This document shows positions 46,008 through 55,461 of a stretch of DNA of 62,372 nucleotides, one piece after another; the stretch's first letter is position 1, and each line of letters opens with the position of its first letter. Origin of the DNA: Candidatus Gastranaerophilales bacterium (GTDB taxonomy: Bacteria > Cyanobacteriota > Vampirovibrionia > Gastranaerophilales > Gastranaerophilaceae); assembly GCA_944327225.1 (NCBI GenBank), contig CALVGZ010000011.1, positions 1 to 62,372 on the forward strand, in the 5' to 3' direction. The notes under the pieces were generated by a model, which worked only from the letters and a program-made list of their open reading frames with translations, was not told the origin of the DNA and ran no database searches. The position numbers and the translations under genes are program-made.

Positions 46008-47192
46008 ATGTTTGAGAACTATTTTTCTAAAAGAATTAAAGCAACGCCCTCATCTTTTATAAGAGAAATTTTAAAAGTAACACAAAAACCTGAAATAATT
46101 TCATTTGCAGGCGGACTTCCGAATCCGATATCCTTTCCGCAGGAAGAACTTAAAATTTCAATGAACAGAATTGCGGATGAATTCGGTGCAAAAATATATC
46201 AATATTCAACAACCCTTGGACTTGATTCTTTGAGAGAATATATTGTTGAAAGATACAAAAAAATTTGGAATATGGATATAACAATAGATAACGTTATTAT
46301 TACAACAGGTTCTCAGCAGGCACTTGATTTAATCGGAAAAGTTTTTATAAATGAAGGCGACAAAGTTATGGTTGAAAGTCCTTCATATCTTGGACTTTTG
46401 CAAGCTTTTCATCTTTATGATGCTAATTTTATTCAAACAAAACTAAACGATGATGGGTTGGATATAGAAGAACTTAAAAAAACAATAAAAAATCATAAAC
46501 CAAAACTTGCATATTTAATTCCGAACTTTCAAAACCCGACAGGCTTAACTTACACCTTGGAAAACAGAAAAAAAGTTTTTGAAGTTATTAAAGATGAAAA
46601 TATGATTTTAATTCAAGATGATCCTTATGGAGAATTAAGGTTTACTGATGATGATAGAATCCCATATATCGGATTAAATCAAACTGAAAAAAATATTTAT
46701 CTGGGTTCTTTTTCAAAAATTGTTACCCCGGGAATGAGATTGGGTTATGTAATTGCAAATAAAGAAATTATAAAAATGCTGGAAACTGCAAAACAAGCTT
46801 CTGATTTACATTCTAATATATTTGGTCAGTATTTAATTTCTGATTACTTATATAATAATGACCTTGATAAACACATTGAAAAAATCAAAAAATTATACAA
46901 AACCCAAGCAAATGCTATGGTTGAAGCTATGAAAAAATATTTTCCAAAAAATATCAAATTTACCGTTCCAAAAGGTGGAATGTTCACTTGGGTAACTTTA
47001 GAAGAAGGAAAATCATCAGCAAAACTTTTTGATAAAGCTATTCGAAAAAATGTAGCCTTTGTTCCGGGAAATCCCTTTTATGTTGATACTGCAAAAGACG
47101 TTAATACTCTAAGATTAAATTATACAAATGCTAATGAAAAAACAATTACAGAAGGTATAAAACGTTTAAGTGAAGCTTTGCTTGAAATATAA
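46008..47192 (+). CDS. PLP-dependent aminotransferase, class I/II (2-aminoadipate/LysN-like)
   Basis: A 394-residue fold-type I aminotransferase. ISFAGGLPNPISFP near the start, YSTTLGLDSLREYI, NFQNPTGLTY and the PLP-lysine motif SFSKIVTPGMRLGY are typical of the 2-aminoadipate/MocR-like subgroup. Three consecutive ATGs lie at 46002, 46005 and 46008; GGGAG ends at 46000, so the third has the best spacing. Substrate is uncertain (aminoadipate, aromatic or branched-chain amino acids). Confidence 0.85.
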   Translation: MFENYFSKRIKATPSSFIREILKVTQKPEIISFAGGLPNPISFPQEELKISMNRIADEFGAKIYQYSTTLGLDSLREYIVERYKKIWNMDITIDNVIITTGSQQALDLIGKVFINEGDKVMVESPSYLGLLQAFHLYDANFIQTKLNDDGLDIEELKKTIKNHKPKLAYLIPNFQNPTGLTYTLENRKKVFEVIKDENMILIQDDPYGELRFTDDDRIPYIGLNQTEKNIYLGSFSKIVTPGMRLGYVIANKEIIKMLETAKQASDLHSNIFGQYLISDYLYNNDLDKHIEKIKKLYKTQANAMVEAMKKYFPKNIKFTVPKGGMFTWVTLEEGKSSAKLFDKAIRKNVAFVPGNPFYVDTAKDVNTLRLNYTNANEKTITEGIKRLSEALLEI

Positions 47193-47222
47193 ATACAAAT
47201 TGTAAAATTTTATTAAAAAGTC

Positions 47223-47242
47223 TGATTGCTAATCAATTTTTT
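47223..47242 (+). terminator. Weak terminator after the aminotransferase
   Basis: TGATT-GCT-AATCA forms a 5-bp AT-rich stem followed by six T residues. Plausible but weak. Confidence 0.35.
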
Positions 47243-47295
47243 CTTAAATATTTACTTTATATAAATATCAAGAGTTTATATTTTAGGAGAGAATT

Positions 47296-47370
47296 ATGAA
47301 AATTATTAGATTTATTGCAGATGTTATATCAGTTGTAAACGAATATGACAAAAAATATCGTACAATTTAA
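47296..47370 (+). CDS. 24-residue small ORF
   Basis: ATG 47296 is preceded by TAGGAGAG at good spacing, one of the best ribosome binding sites in the window. The frame encodes MKIIRFIADVISVVNEYDKK and ends in YRTI. The first half is hydrophobic or amphipathic, the second charged. It stands 41 bp before the unknown membrane protein gene and may be a small membrane-associated peptide or a leader peptide. No family recognised. Confidence 0.4.
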   Translation: MKIIRFIADVISVVNEYDKKYRTI

Positions 47371-47411
47371 TAGAATGACAAATTTTAAATTGATTTCGTT
47401 TTTAATCTTAT

Positions 47412-49334
47412 ATGAATGCTATTAATTTTAAAAATAATATACAATTAAATTCTCCTAATCCCGAGGTCAAAAAAAGACTCGAAGATAAGGAGAATTTTAC
47501 CGCTATTGATAAAGAAAAACTTAAACAAGATGTAGCCGAATTTCAAGAAAAAGCACAAGACCACGCTAAAGAAAATTTTGTTTCGCAAACAACAAAAAAT
47601 CTTAAACCGAAAAATACTAAAAAATTTATTATTTCACTCGCTGCAACACTTGCAACGGTTGTCGGACTTGCAGTTATTGGAAATAAGTCTTCAAATAAAA
47701 TGGCTGAACTTGGTATAAGAGTTGATGATTTTTTAAAAAATCAAAAATGGTTTAATTCGCTTGGCGAATTTTTCAAAAAAGGTAAAAATAAAATTGCAAA
47801 AACTTTAAAAAAAGTACCGGTAATTAATAATATAGCTGAAACTTTAAAAAAACGTCCTGCAAAAGCAAAATGCGATCTTACCAGAGGTTATGGTAGGGGT
47901 TTTGTAAGTATTTTTAGTTTAACTCCAGTTGATATATTAAAAAAAGCTTTTAAAGACCCTGATAGTCAATTAGCTGCACTTATAGAACTTGTAGGAAAAG
48001 AAAAAGCACAAACTTTCGCAGACTTTTTAAACGGTAAATCAACTCAAATACTTGATAACAAAGAATTCTGCACAAAATTAACCGAAGCAATTAAAGAAAA
48101 ATTTAACTTAACAACAAAAAAAGATTTACTTGGTTTCTTAAAAAACCTTCAAAAAGGAAGACATAACAAAACAGATTTAAATAAATTTAAAAATATTGAA
48201 ATGAAAGAAAAAGGCCTCGGTGCTATTATAGGTTCATGGTGGCCGGTTAATATAATAGATTCCTTAGGTAAAAAAATCTTTAAAAACAATTGGAAAGGAT
48301 TTGGAAAAGGTAATCTCGGCGATTCTTTAATAAAATTTAACGTAGTTAACGGTACGCTTGCAGATACTAAAATAGGTTCACTTATTCAAAAATCAATAAC
48401 TGTTCCGGCTGAATCAATTACAAACTTTGTAAACGATAAATCCGGTTTAGGTGCTTTTTTATGTGCCTCTATATTATCTTTGTATAATAATGTCCAAGAT
48501 GCACCAAAAGAAAAAAAGGTAGCTACAATAGCAAATGATTATATCGGAACAATGGGAAGTATAGCAATTTCAACTCCGCTTGCTTTTGCTACAACATACG
48601 GACTTGCAAGTTTAAAAAATCTTGATGGAAATAGAAGTTTCTTATCAAAAATTCTAAAAGGAATCGGTAAATTCTTTGGTATGGGATTGGATAAGATAGA
48701 CTCTAATGGTACAATTTCTAAAACAAATAGCAAATTTATAAGATTTGCAGGGGGTGCTTTAAGATTTTTCCTTATTATGTCAGTATTTTCACCATTCTTT
48801 TCAAAACCAATAAAAAAAGTAATAAATAAAATATTTGGAAAACCTTATGATGCTAATGAAGCAAAAAGAGAAGAAATGCTTCAACAACAAAGAAATACTG
48901 TTATCCCTGAGCTAGGAATAACAGCAGGAGAATTTGAAGAAAAAATTAAAGCAAATCCTGATGCAATTAACAAAGTTCAATCCGATCCGGCACTTGCAAA
49001 TGAATTAAAAAGAAATCCAAAATTAATTTTAGATATTTTAGACGGAAAAGAAATTAAAACAAAACCAAAAGATAAATTATTAAGTCCTGCAAATATGAAT
49101 TTAATAAACGATAAAAGTAAAACTTCTCAAAATGACAAAAGAGAACTATTTGGACTTGAAAATAAAAAAGAAACAAAAGATAATTCAACAATTTCGCAAG
49201 ATACTGCAACATACATTCCATCAAGTCAGTTCACAGCAAAAAACACTACCCTAAGCGAAGTTCAAAACCAAGAATATCAACAAATAATGACTAAAGCTGA
49301 TGAAGCTTTAAAAAATGCAGAAAAATATATTTAA
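47412..49334 (+). CDS. Membrane-associated protein of unknown function
   Basis: A 640-residue, Lys-rich protein. The start MNAINFKNN resembles the F-x-G element but lacks the Gly. Hydrophobic segments lie at ~72-90 (FIISLAATLATVVGLAVIG), ~345-360, ~380-400 and ~448-465 (FFLIMSVFSPFFS). The intervening parts are basic and Gly/Lys-rich. The last ~160 residues are polar and probably unstructured. No signal peptide or known domain. No Shine-Dalgarno is seen; TTTAAT lies 5 nt before the ATG. Its end overlaps the convergent matrixin gene by 4 bp. Confidence 0.6.
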   Translation: MNAINFKNNIQLNSPNPEVKKRLEDKENFTAIDKEKLKQDVAEFQEKAQDHAKENFVSQTTKNLKPKNTKKFIISLAATLATVVGLAVIGNKSSNKMAELGIRVDDFLKNQKWFNSLGEFFKKGKNKIAKTLKKVPVINNIAETLKKRPAKAKCDLTRGYGRGFVSIFSLTPVDILKKAFKDPDSQLAALIELVGKEKAQTFADFLNGKSTQILDNKEFCTKLTEAIKEKFNLTTKKDLLGFLKNLQKGRHNKTDLNKFKNIEMKEKGLGAIIGSWWPVNIIDSLGKKIFKNNWKGFGKGNLGDSLIKFNVVNGTLADTKIGSLIQKSITVPAESITNFVNDKSGLGAFLCASILSLYNNVQDAPKEKKVATIANDYIGTMGSIAISTPLAFATTYGLASLKNLDGNRSFLSKILKGIGKFFGMGLDKIDSNGTISKTNSKFIRFAGGALRFFLIMSVFSPFFSKPIKKVINKIFGKPYDANEAKREEMLQQQRNTVIPELGITAGEFEEKIKANPDAINKVQSDPALANELKRNPKLILDILDGKEIKTKPKDKLLSPANMNLINDKSKTSQNDKRELFGLENKKETKDNSTISQDTATYIPSSQFTAKNTTLSEVQNQEYQQIMTKADEALKNAEKYI

Positions 49335-49894
49335 AAACCATATATTTTTCTTACTGTTTCAATATCTTTTTTGGATACCGTACTCAATCTTGGACTTGCA
49401 GTCGTAGGATACATAATATCATTAATATTATCACTATGACCTAAAATACCTATCGCATGACCTATTTCGTGTAATGTAATTTTATTTAATTGAGCATCGG
49501 TAAAATTAAAACCGATTGGACTGTGTTTTGAAATTGAAATTTCAGCCTTTGCAAGATAAATTTTACCTTGGATTTTTATATGGCTTGTTTTTGTAATACC
49601 GGCTTCGCTATCTGATAACTTATCCACAAATTTTATTATAATATCAGCCTCATCAGGTGTTTTAACATATTTAAAATTTAAATCACTTCCGAGTGCATCA
49701 TCCCAAGTTTTAAAACTTCTTGTGAATATATATTCTTTAAGTTCATCGGGTGTTATATATACTCTAATATTTTTTGGATTAATCCAAACGGCAGGAATAT
49801 CGACATCAGAATAATAAGTACGCAAGTCTTGTCTTGCAAATACGAACGAAAATAAACATAAACAAATTAAAACTATATTAATTGTAAACTTCAT
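49331..49894 (-). CDS. Exported matrixin-type zinc metalloprotease
   Basis: A 187-residue secreted protease. Residues 1-20 form a Sec signal peptide (MKFTINIVLICLCLFSFVFA). The zinc motif HEIGHAIGILGH is the extended HExxHxxGxxH of M10-type metzincins, followed by the Met-turn in DIMYP. The domain is minimal, without hemopexin or peptidoglycan-binding parts. An in-frame ATG seven codons upstream exists, but TATAAT is placed exactly for ATG 49894 and the signal peptide begins there. Targets unknown; likely periplasmic or extracellular. Confidence 0.85.
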   Translation of the reverse strand: MKFTINIVLICLCLFSFVFARQDLRTYYSDVDIPAVWINPKNIRVYITPDELKEYIFTRSFKTWDDALGSDLNFKYVKTPDEADIIIKFVDKLSDSEAGITKTSHIKIQGKIYLAKAEISISKHSPIGFNFTDAQLNKITLHEIGHAIGILGHSDNINDIMYPTTASPRLSTVSKKDIETVRKIYGF

Positions 49895-49906
49895 ATACAA
49901 ATTATA
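49895..49906 (-). promoter_or_regulatory. -10 of the matrixin gene inside the tolC 3' end
   Basis: On the minus strand TATAAT (49901-49906), six bases, then ATG. The hexamer overlaps the stop codon of the upstream tolC-like gene, so the protease could be transcribed independently of it. Confidence 0.55.
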
Positions 49907-51257
49907 TTTTAGCACCGGTTGTTTTGTAAAGACTGATTTTATCTATATAGCAATCTATCTTTGTTTGTGCCAAAAGCTTTTTCATATATAACAAACTTTC
50001 CTTTTGCTGTAACAAATCAAGTTTGGAAATGACTCCTGTATTATATTTTGATTCGGCATAATTATATTCACGTTGTTGAATATCGTGAGCTTTGATATTA
50101 TTTAAAAGTTTTTCATTATCGGATTTTAAATTATACAAAGAATCATTTACCTCCTGAATTGCGGTTAAATTAGTTTTTTGATAATTTTGAAGCAGTTGTT
50201 CATATTTGTTTTTATTTAATTTTAAATTAGCAACTCTAACAAATCCGGTAAATAAGGGCAAATCAGCACTTGCACCAAGTAAAGACAAGCTGTTTTTCCA
50301 ACCCATTGATCCCATAGATGATGAAGCTATAAAAGTTAGAAGCCCCAAAATATTTATTGTTGGTAAAAATTCTTTCTTTGCAACTCTTATATCAATTCCT
50401 GCCGCTTCTAATTGTTTTTCTATTGCTTTGTAATCGGGACGATTAACTATAATATCCGAAGAAATTTCATTCGGAATTTCAAAATCAATTCCAAGCTCAT
50501 CCAATGAGCTTCTTTGATATTCTTTTGTATTATTCGGGCTGTCTCCGATTAATACAGCAAGTGCATTTAAAGCATTTTCCCTTGATTTTTTATAATCTAG
50601 CAAATCATTTTGAGCTAAAACATAGGATTTTTCTGCAGCAATCAAATCGGATGTAGAAACTATCCCTTCATCATTTGATAATTTCATTAAATTATATATT
50701 TCTTCTCTGTCTTGGGTCAATTTTTCTTGAATTTCAATTATCTTATCCAGCATAACGATATTATAATATACTGTAGCGACCATTGAAATAACGGCTATAT
50801 CTGAAGTTTGCGTTTGATACACAGCCCCTTCCAGCAATTTTTTTGAGGATTTTGTCTTGTCCCAATTTTTTCCGAATAAATCTAATTCATAACTTGCCAT
50901 AATTGGTAGTGCAAGAGAACCATCAGTTTTTGTTGTATCTGGCATTTTTAAAAGCAAAGGAGAAACCCCTGCAGTTATTGTGGGCAATTGGCCGGCTCTT
51001 GTTGCCATTACATTCAATTTTGCCTGTTCAATTTTAAGTGCCGCAGTTTTAATGTCATTGTTATTATTTATTGCGGTTACAATATATTTTTCAAGGCATG
51101 GATCATCAAGTTTTTTCCACCAATCAAAATTGATATAATCTAAAATCGTTGTAGGCGGCAAATCTTTTGAACTTACTTCCAATATTGCAGAAGCAGGATT
51201 CACTATAAAACAAAATATAAAAGTTGTTAATAAGACCAGTGCAGATAGCTTTTTCAT
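49902..51257 (-). CDS. tolC: TolC-like outer-membrane efflux channel (NodT type)
   Basis: A 451-residue outer-membrane factor. Residues 1-24 form a signal peptide (ending ASA) with no lipobox Cys, so unlike many NodT proteins it is not a lipoprotein. Two OEP repeats follow, each with strand-helix patterns; IVNRPDYKAIEKQLEAAGIDIRVAK is the characteristic midpoint (VxRPD). It would pair with the divergent EmrAB pump. GAGGAAA precedes the ATG. The shared 129-bp region with marR contains two inverted repeats. Confidence 0.9.
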   Translation of the reverse strand: MKKLSALVLLTTFIFCFIVNPASAILEVSSKDLPPTTILDYINFDWWKKLDDPCLEKYIVTAINNNNDIKTAALKIEQAKLNVMATRAGQLPTITAGVSPLLLKMPDTTKTDGSLALPIMASYELDLFGKNWDKTKSSKKLLEGAVYQTQTSDIAVISMVATVYYNIVMLDKIIEIQEKLTQDREEIYNLMKLSNDEGIVSTSDLIAAEKSYVLAQNDLLDYKKSRENALNALAVLIGDSPNNTKEYQRSSLDELGIDFEIPNEISSDIIVNRPDYKAIEKQLEAAGIDIRVAKKEFLPTINILGLLTFIASSSMGSMGWKNSLSLLGASADLPLFTGFVRVANLKLNKNKYEQLLQNYQKTNLTAIQEVNDSLYNLKSDNEKLLNNIKAHDIQQREYNYAESKYNTGVISKLDLLQQKESLLYMKKLLAQTKIDCYIDKISLYKTTGAKI

Positions 51258-51284
51258 ATTTTCCTCAAAATTTTATTGCATTTT

Positions 51285-51326
51285 TAACAATAGAATGTTA
51301 GCATATTAATGTTGCAAAAGCAACAT
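51285..51326. promoter_or_regulatory. Two inverted repeats, probable MarR operators
   Basis: ATGTTGC-AAAA-GCAACAT (51309-51326) is a perfect 7-bp inverted repeat. TAACA-N6-TGTTA (51285-51300) is a second one. Both sit between the divergent tolC and marR starts, where a MarR dimer would control both operons. MarR-family regulators usually bind such 16-20 bp palindromes. Confidence 0.65.
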
Positions 51327-51386
51327 GTTATTTATACAACATATTTAGAATTTACAAAAAATTTTTTTATAACTATAAAGGAAGCT

Positions 51387-51842
51387 ATGAAAACAAAATA
51401 TGAAGATTCAATTTTTTACCATATAAATTCTTGTGCAAGATATTTTCATGTTGTTTTTGAGCAATTTTTTAAAGAGTTAAATCTTGGAATTAATGCTATG
51501 GAACACCTTGCTTTAGCGGTAATTATAGAAACAGGAAATTGTTGTCAAAGAGATTTAGCAAGAATTATTTTAAAAGATAGAGCAGGAACGGGCAAATTGG
51601 TTAATATTCTACAAAGCAAAGGATTAATTAAAATTAAACTTACAACAAAAAACAACAGACCCGCTAAAATATTAACCCCAACTGAAAAAGGAATAGAATT
51701 AAATGAAAAAATTAGAACAATTATTATGCCTCTGTTGAGTAAAATAAGAGAAGAATTAGACGAACAAACTTTGGATAAAACATCCGAAATATTAAAACAT
51801 TTAAAAAATATAGTAGAAAAAATTATGAAAAAAAATATATAG
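51387..51842 (+). CDS. MarR-family transcriptional regulator
   Basis: A 151-residue winged-helix repressor. CCQRDLARIILKDRAGTGKLV is the recognition region and LIKIKLTTKNNRPAKILTPT the wing. ATG 51387 follows AAGGAAG; the frame is open further upstream but runs through the palindromic operator. It is first in an operon with emrA (10 bp gap) and emrB, so it most likely represses the exporter until a drug or phenolic ligand binds. Confidence 0.88.
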   Translation: MKTKYEDSIFYHINSCARYFHVVFEQFFKELNLGINAMEHLALAVIIETGNCCQRDLARIILKDRAGTGKLVNILQSKGLIKIKLTTKNNRPAKILTPTEKGIELNEKIRTIIMPLLSKIREELDEQTLDKTSEILKHLKNIVEKIMKKNI

Positions 51843-51852
51843 GAGAATTTTT

Positions 51853-52836
51853 ATGACTGAAGCAGAACAAATACAAGAAACAGAACATAAAAGAATTAAA
51901 AAAAGAAAATTTCTTGTTCCTATTTTAACAATTTTAGCAATTACGGCAGGGATATATTTATTTCACGAAAGCCATTTTCAATCAACCGATGATGCTTATG
52001 TAGAAGCAGATATAATTCAAGTAACGCCAAAGGTTTCAGGTCATATTATTGAAAGTTATATAACCGATAATATGCACATAAAGGAAGGTGACCTTGTTGC
52101 AAAAATTGATGATGAAATGTATAAGGCTAAATATGAGCAGGCAAAAGCAAATTATGAAAGAGCTATACTAAATCAAAAAAATGCTAAAGCAAACTTGAAA
52201 TCCGTTGACTCACAAATAAAACTTGCCAAAACAGATTTGGAAAGGTACAAAAAATTATACGAAGAAGGTGCTGTTTCAAAACAAACACTGGATAAAGCCC
52301 AAACCAACTACGACAATGTTTTAGCGAGTCAAACAAGGGCAAAAGAAGATATTTTTGCTAAAGGAAATAATGTAGCAGATGCTGACTTAAAAGCACTTAA
52401 AGCCATTATGGATCAAGCCAAATTAAATCTTGAATATACAAATGTAATTTCTCCAAATACAGGAGTTGTAACAAACCGACGGATTGAAAAAGGAAGTTTT
52501 GTATCGGTAGGTGGACCTTTGTTTGCAGTTGTTCCTGATAAAATCTGGATAGTTGCAAATTTTAAAGAAAATCAAGTAGGTCAAATGCGTCCGGGACAAG
52601 ATGTTTCAATTAAAATTGATGCCTATCCGCACAAAAAATTCAAAGGAAAAGTTGATTCGATTCAAAGGGCTTCAGGTGCTAAATCGAGCTTATTTCCACC
52701 GGAAAATGCTGTTGGATCTTTTGTAAAAATAGTACAAAGAATTCCTGTTAAAATTGTATTTGATGAAACCATCGACTCATCAAAATATAATATAGTTTCA
52801 GGCATGAGCGTTGTACCTAAGGTAAGAGTTAAATAA
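51853..52836 (+). CDS. emrA: Membrane-fusion protein of an EmrAB-type exporter
   Basis: A 327-residue HlyD/EmrA adaptor. One N-terminal membrane helix (KFLVPILTILAITAGIYLF), the biotinyl-lipoyl half motif TDDAYVEADIIQVTPKVSGH, a coiled-coil hairpin (~95-180), then NTGVVTNRRIEKGSFV and a beta-barrel. It bridges EmrB and the TolC channel across the periplasm. AGGAG precedes the ATG. It abuts emrB without a gap. Confidence 0.92.
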   Translation: MTEAEQIQETEHKRIKKRKFLVPILTILAITAGIYLFHESHFQSTDDAYVEADIIQVTPKVSGHIIESYITDNMHIKEGDLVAKIDDEMYKAKYEQAKANYERAILNQKNAKANLKSVDSQIKLAKTDLERYKKLYEEGAVSKQTLDKAQTNYDNVLASQTRAKEDIFAKGNNVADADLKALKAIMDQAKLNLEYTNVISPNTGVVTNRRIEKGSFVSVGGPLFAVVPDKIWIVANFKENQVGQMRPGQDVSIKIDAYPHKKFKGKVDSIQRASGAKSSLFPPENAVGSFVKIVQRIPVKIVFDETIDSSKYNIVSGMSVVPKVRVK

Positions 52837-54396
52837 ATGGCAAACGACACATCAGAACAAAATTGGAAACCGACAAAAAATCCTTGGGTTACTTGCATAC
52901 CCTTAATGGTTGCGGCTTTTATGTTTGTATTGGATGAGACTATAGCAAACGTAGCACTTCCATACATGGCAGGCAGTTTTAGCGTCTCAAGACAAGAAAG
53001 CACCTGGATTTTGACAAGTTATTTAATAGCTTCGGGTATTGTTATTCCCTCGGTTGACTTTTTTTGTAAATTATTTGGCAGAAAAAATTTCTTTATACTA
53101 AGTATTATAATCTTTACGGTTTCGTCATTTTTATGCGGAATTGCAACTTCTCTTCCAATGATGGTAGTAACAAGAATACTACAAGGTTTTGGAGGCGGAG
53201 CACTTTTGCCGTTAGCTCAAGCAATGAATTTGGAATTATTCCCGTTGGAAAAAAGAGCTCAATCTATGGCAATGTTTGGTCTTGTTGTTGTTATAGCACC
53301 CATTATTGGTCCTGTCTTGGGCGGTTGGATAACAACAAACTGGTCATGGCCTTTTATATATTTTATTAACATACCTGTGGGTATTCTTGCAGTATATCTT
53401 GCAAAAGAATGTATTGAAGACCCTCCTTATGCCAGAAAACAAAAAAATGTATCAATAGATGGACTTGGGTTTTTTATGTTAATCGGTTGGCTTACTTGTA
53501 TGCAAATAGTTCTTGACAAAGGTAATGATGCAGACTGGTTTGGCTCCACTTGGGTTTGTTGGATGACATTTTTTGCAGTTGTTTTTGCGATTTGGTTTTT
53601 CTATATTCAAGCAACCAAAAAAAATTCTCTTATAGATTTAAAGGTTTTTAAAGACGGTAATTTTTTCTTTGGAACCCTTATGCAAATTGTAATGCAAGGA
53701 GTATTATTAGCTTCTCTTGCAATTTTACCCCAATTTTTGCAAGGTCTTATGGGCTATGATGCTTATTTATCAGGGCTTGCCATGATGCCAAGAGGTATAG
53801 GGGCATTATCGACAGTAATTTTTATAGGTACAATCGGAAGCAAAATAAACAACAAAATTCTTGTAACTATGGGAATGACAATTTTAAGTATATCTGGTTT
53901 TATGTTATGCGAATTAAATTTACAAATTTCAACCTTAAGTATTGCAATTCCTAATTTTATTATGGGTGTAGGTATGGCAATGTGCATGATTCCAATTATC
54001 ACATTATCTACAATGACATTAACAAATGAACAAATGACAAACGCTTCAGGTGTTCAAAATCTATTAAAAAACCTTGGCGGAGCAATTGGAACATCAATAG
54101 TAACAACACTTATCTCAAGAAAAGCACAAGCTCATCAAAGTTTTCTTGTTGATAATCTTACAATGTTAAATGATAATTTTATTGAAAGATTAAATTCATA
54201 TAGCAGCACATTTCAGTCTTTAACTGATCCAATTAGTGCAAATTATATGGCAAATACAATGTTATACAAACAAATGCTTCAACAAGCAAATATGGGAGCT
54301 TTTCGAGATACTTTTGAAGTATGTGCTATTGCGTGTTTAGCTATAATTCCTCTGATTTTATTTATAAAAGGAATTAAAAAAGCTGAAAAAGCTTAA
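52837..54396 (+). CDS. emrB: MFS drug exporter of an EmrAB-type system
   Basis: A 519-residue DHA2 transporter with 14 predicted membrane segments. FMFVLDETIANVALPYMAGS, STWILTSYLIASGIVIP, RILQGFGGGALLPLAQ and the antiporter motif GPVLGGWI followed by NWSWPFIYFINIP are typical of EmrB. It exports hydrophobic compounds by proton antiport through EmrA and TolC. It starts directly after the emrA stop codon. A terminator-like hairpin covers its last codons but is oriented for the opposite strand. Confidence 0.93.
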   Translation: MANDTSEQNWKPTKNPWVTCIPLMVAAFMFVLDETIANVALPYMAGSFSVSRQESTWILTSYLIASGIVIPSVDFFCKLFGRKNFFILSIIIFTVSSFLCGIATSLPMMVVTRILQGFGGGALLPLAQAMNLELFPLEKRAQSMAMFGLVVVIAPIIGPVLGGWITTNWSWPFIYFINIPVGILAVYLAKECIEDPPYARKQKNVSIDGLGFFMLIGWLTCMQIVLDKGNDADWFGSTWVCWMTFFAVVFAIWFFYIQATKKNSLIDLKVFKDGNFFFGTLMQIVMQGVLLASLAILPQFLQGLMGYDAYLSGLAMMPRGIGALSTVIFIGTIGSKINNKILVTMGMTILSISGFMLCELNLQISTLSIAIPNFIMGVGMAMCMIPIITLSTMTLTNEQMTNASGVQNLLKNLGGAIGTSIVTTLISRKAQAHQSFLVDNLTMLNDNFIERLNSYSSTFQSLTDPISANYMANTMLYKQMLQQANMGAFRDTFEVCAIACLAIIPLILFIKGIKKAEKA

Positions 54397-54420
54397 AAAA
54401 AGGCTGTCTTAAACAGCCTT
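54394..54420 (-). terminator. Intrinsic terminator for the DNA methylase gene
   Basis: Arms AAGGCTGT (54400-54407) and ACAGCCTT (54413-54420) form an 8-bp stem with a 5-nt loop. On the minus strand it is followed by seven T residues (54394-54400), inside the end of emrB on the other strand. Confidence 0.75.
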
Positions 54421-54444
54421 AATATTCTCATCTATTGTCTAAAC

Positions 54445-55332
54445 TCATTTCTTTCTGACTCTTTTTAATTTTGTTTTTTGAAAAATCATGATGTATTCAT
54501 GTTCAAACACATTAAAACCTCCGGACAAAGCCCGGTATCTCCAAAGATTTGCGGTTTTACCTTTAGCTTTTTCATTTCCCGTTATATTTTTTACAATTAC
54601 AGCCTTTGTTGTAAAACCTATTTCTTCCATTCTTTTTTGACATTCAAATCCTAAAGAAATATATCTGCTGTTTGCATATTTATCACCTATTATAAGAGCA
54701 GCAAATCTATTTTGTTCTAACAAATCATAACCATTTTTAGCAACTTTTTTAAATAACTCATAAAATTCTTCAGTTGAAGAACAATTTGATAAATCTTCTT
54801 TTTTATCAGAAAACTTGATTATATCATCATAAGGTGGGTGCAAAATCAAAAATTGAGCATTACTTTCCCCCATTATATCTAGCCTTGCTTGTATTTTTTC
54901 TTTTGTTTTTTCAGAAGCACTATCTCCCTGAATAATATTAATATCAACAACAAGTTCTTTTGAATTAAATTTGGATGACACATAATTAACCATTTCTTGT
55001 TTTAATTCAACTCCTATACATCTCCTTTCAAGATTTCTGGCTTCAATACCGGTTGTACCCGAACCAAAAAATAAATCAAGAACTATATCATTTTTCTTTG
55101 TATATCTTGTTAAAAGTTGTGTTGCTATTTGAGGAATATAGTTGCCATGGTAATCATAACTGTGTCCGCCTGTTTTTTCACGAGATGAAAACTCCCACCA
55201 GGTACCCGTTTTAATATTTTCATATAATTTCCAATTATTTAAATCAATATCGTTATAAGGCTTTGTTTTAACCGGTTTTACAACTTCAAGAGTTGCCTTG
55301 TTAATTGCTTTCTTTTTCGAACTGATTGGCAT
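54445..55332 (-). CDS. Solitary DNA methyltransferase (amino-methylating)
   Basis: A 295-residue DNA methylase. Motif X/I region: IVLDLFFGSGTTGIEARNLE, with a following acidic VELKQEM; motif IV is LILHPPYDDI, a variant of (D/S)PPY in which the first residue is His. The class methylates adenine N6 or cytosine N4. No restriction gene is adjacent, so it may be regulatory or a relic. The frame extends to a GTG at 55344, but ATG 55332 follows GAGGGA. A terminator lies directly after it. Confidence 0.75.
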   Translation of the reverse strand: MPISSKKKAINKATLEVVKPVKTKPYNDIDLNNWKLYENIKTGTWWEFSSREKTGGHSYDYHGNYIPQIATQLLTRYTKKNDIVLDLFFGSGTTGIEARNLERRCIGVELKQEMVNYVSSKFNSKELVVDINIIQGDSASEKTKEKIQARLDIMGESNAQFLILHPPYDDIIKFSDKKEDLSNCSSTEEFYELFKKVAKNGYDLLEQNRFAALIIGDKYANSRYISLGFECQKRMEEIGFTTKAVIVKNITGNEKAKGKTANLWRYRALSGGFNVFEHEYIMIFQKTKLKRVRKK

Positions 55333-55461
55333 GAAATCCCTCACAAGAGTATTTGAATAAAGTATAATAAAAGTGATTCATAATTAAATCAACTTAATAT
55401 ATTAAAAATTTATATTAAAGCAATTTTTTTAATTGAGATGTTTTATTTTGGTATGATAAAT

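Noticed and set aside
52662-53003. Minus-strand frame across the emrA-emrB junction
   Set aside because: Lies wholly antisense to two well-supported genes and shows no family signature.
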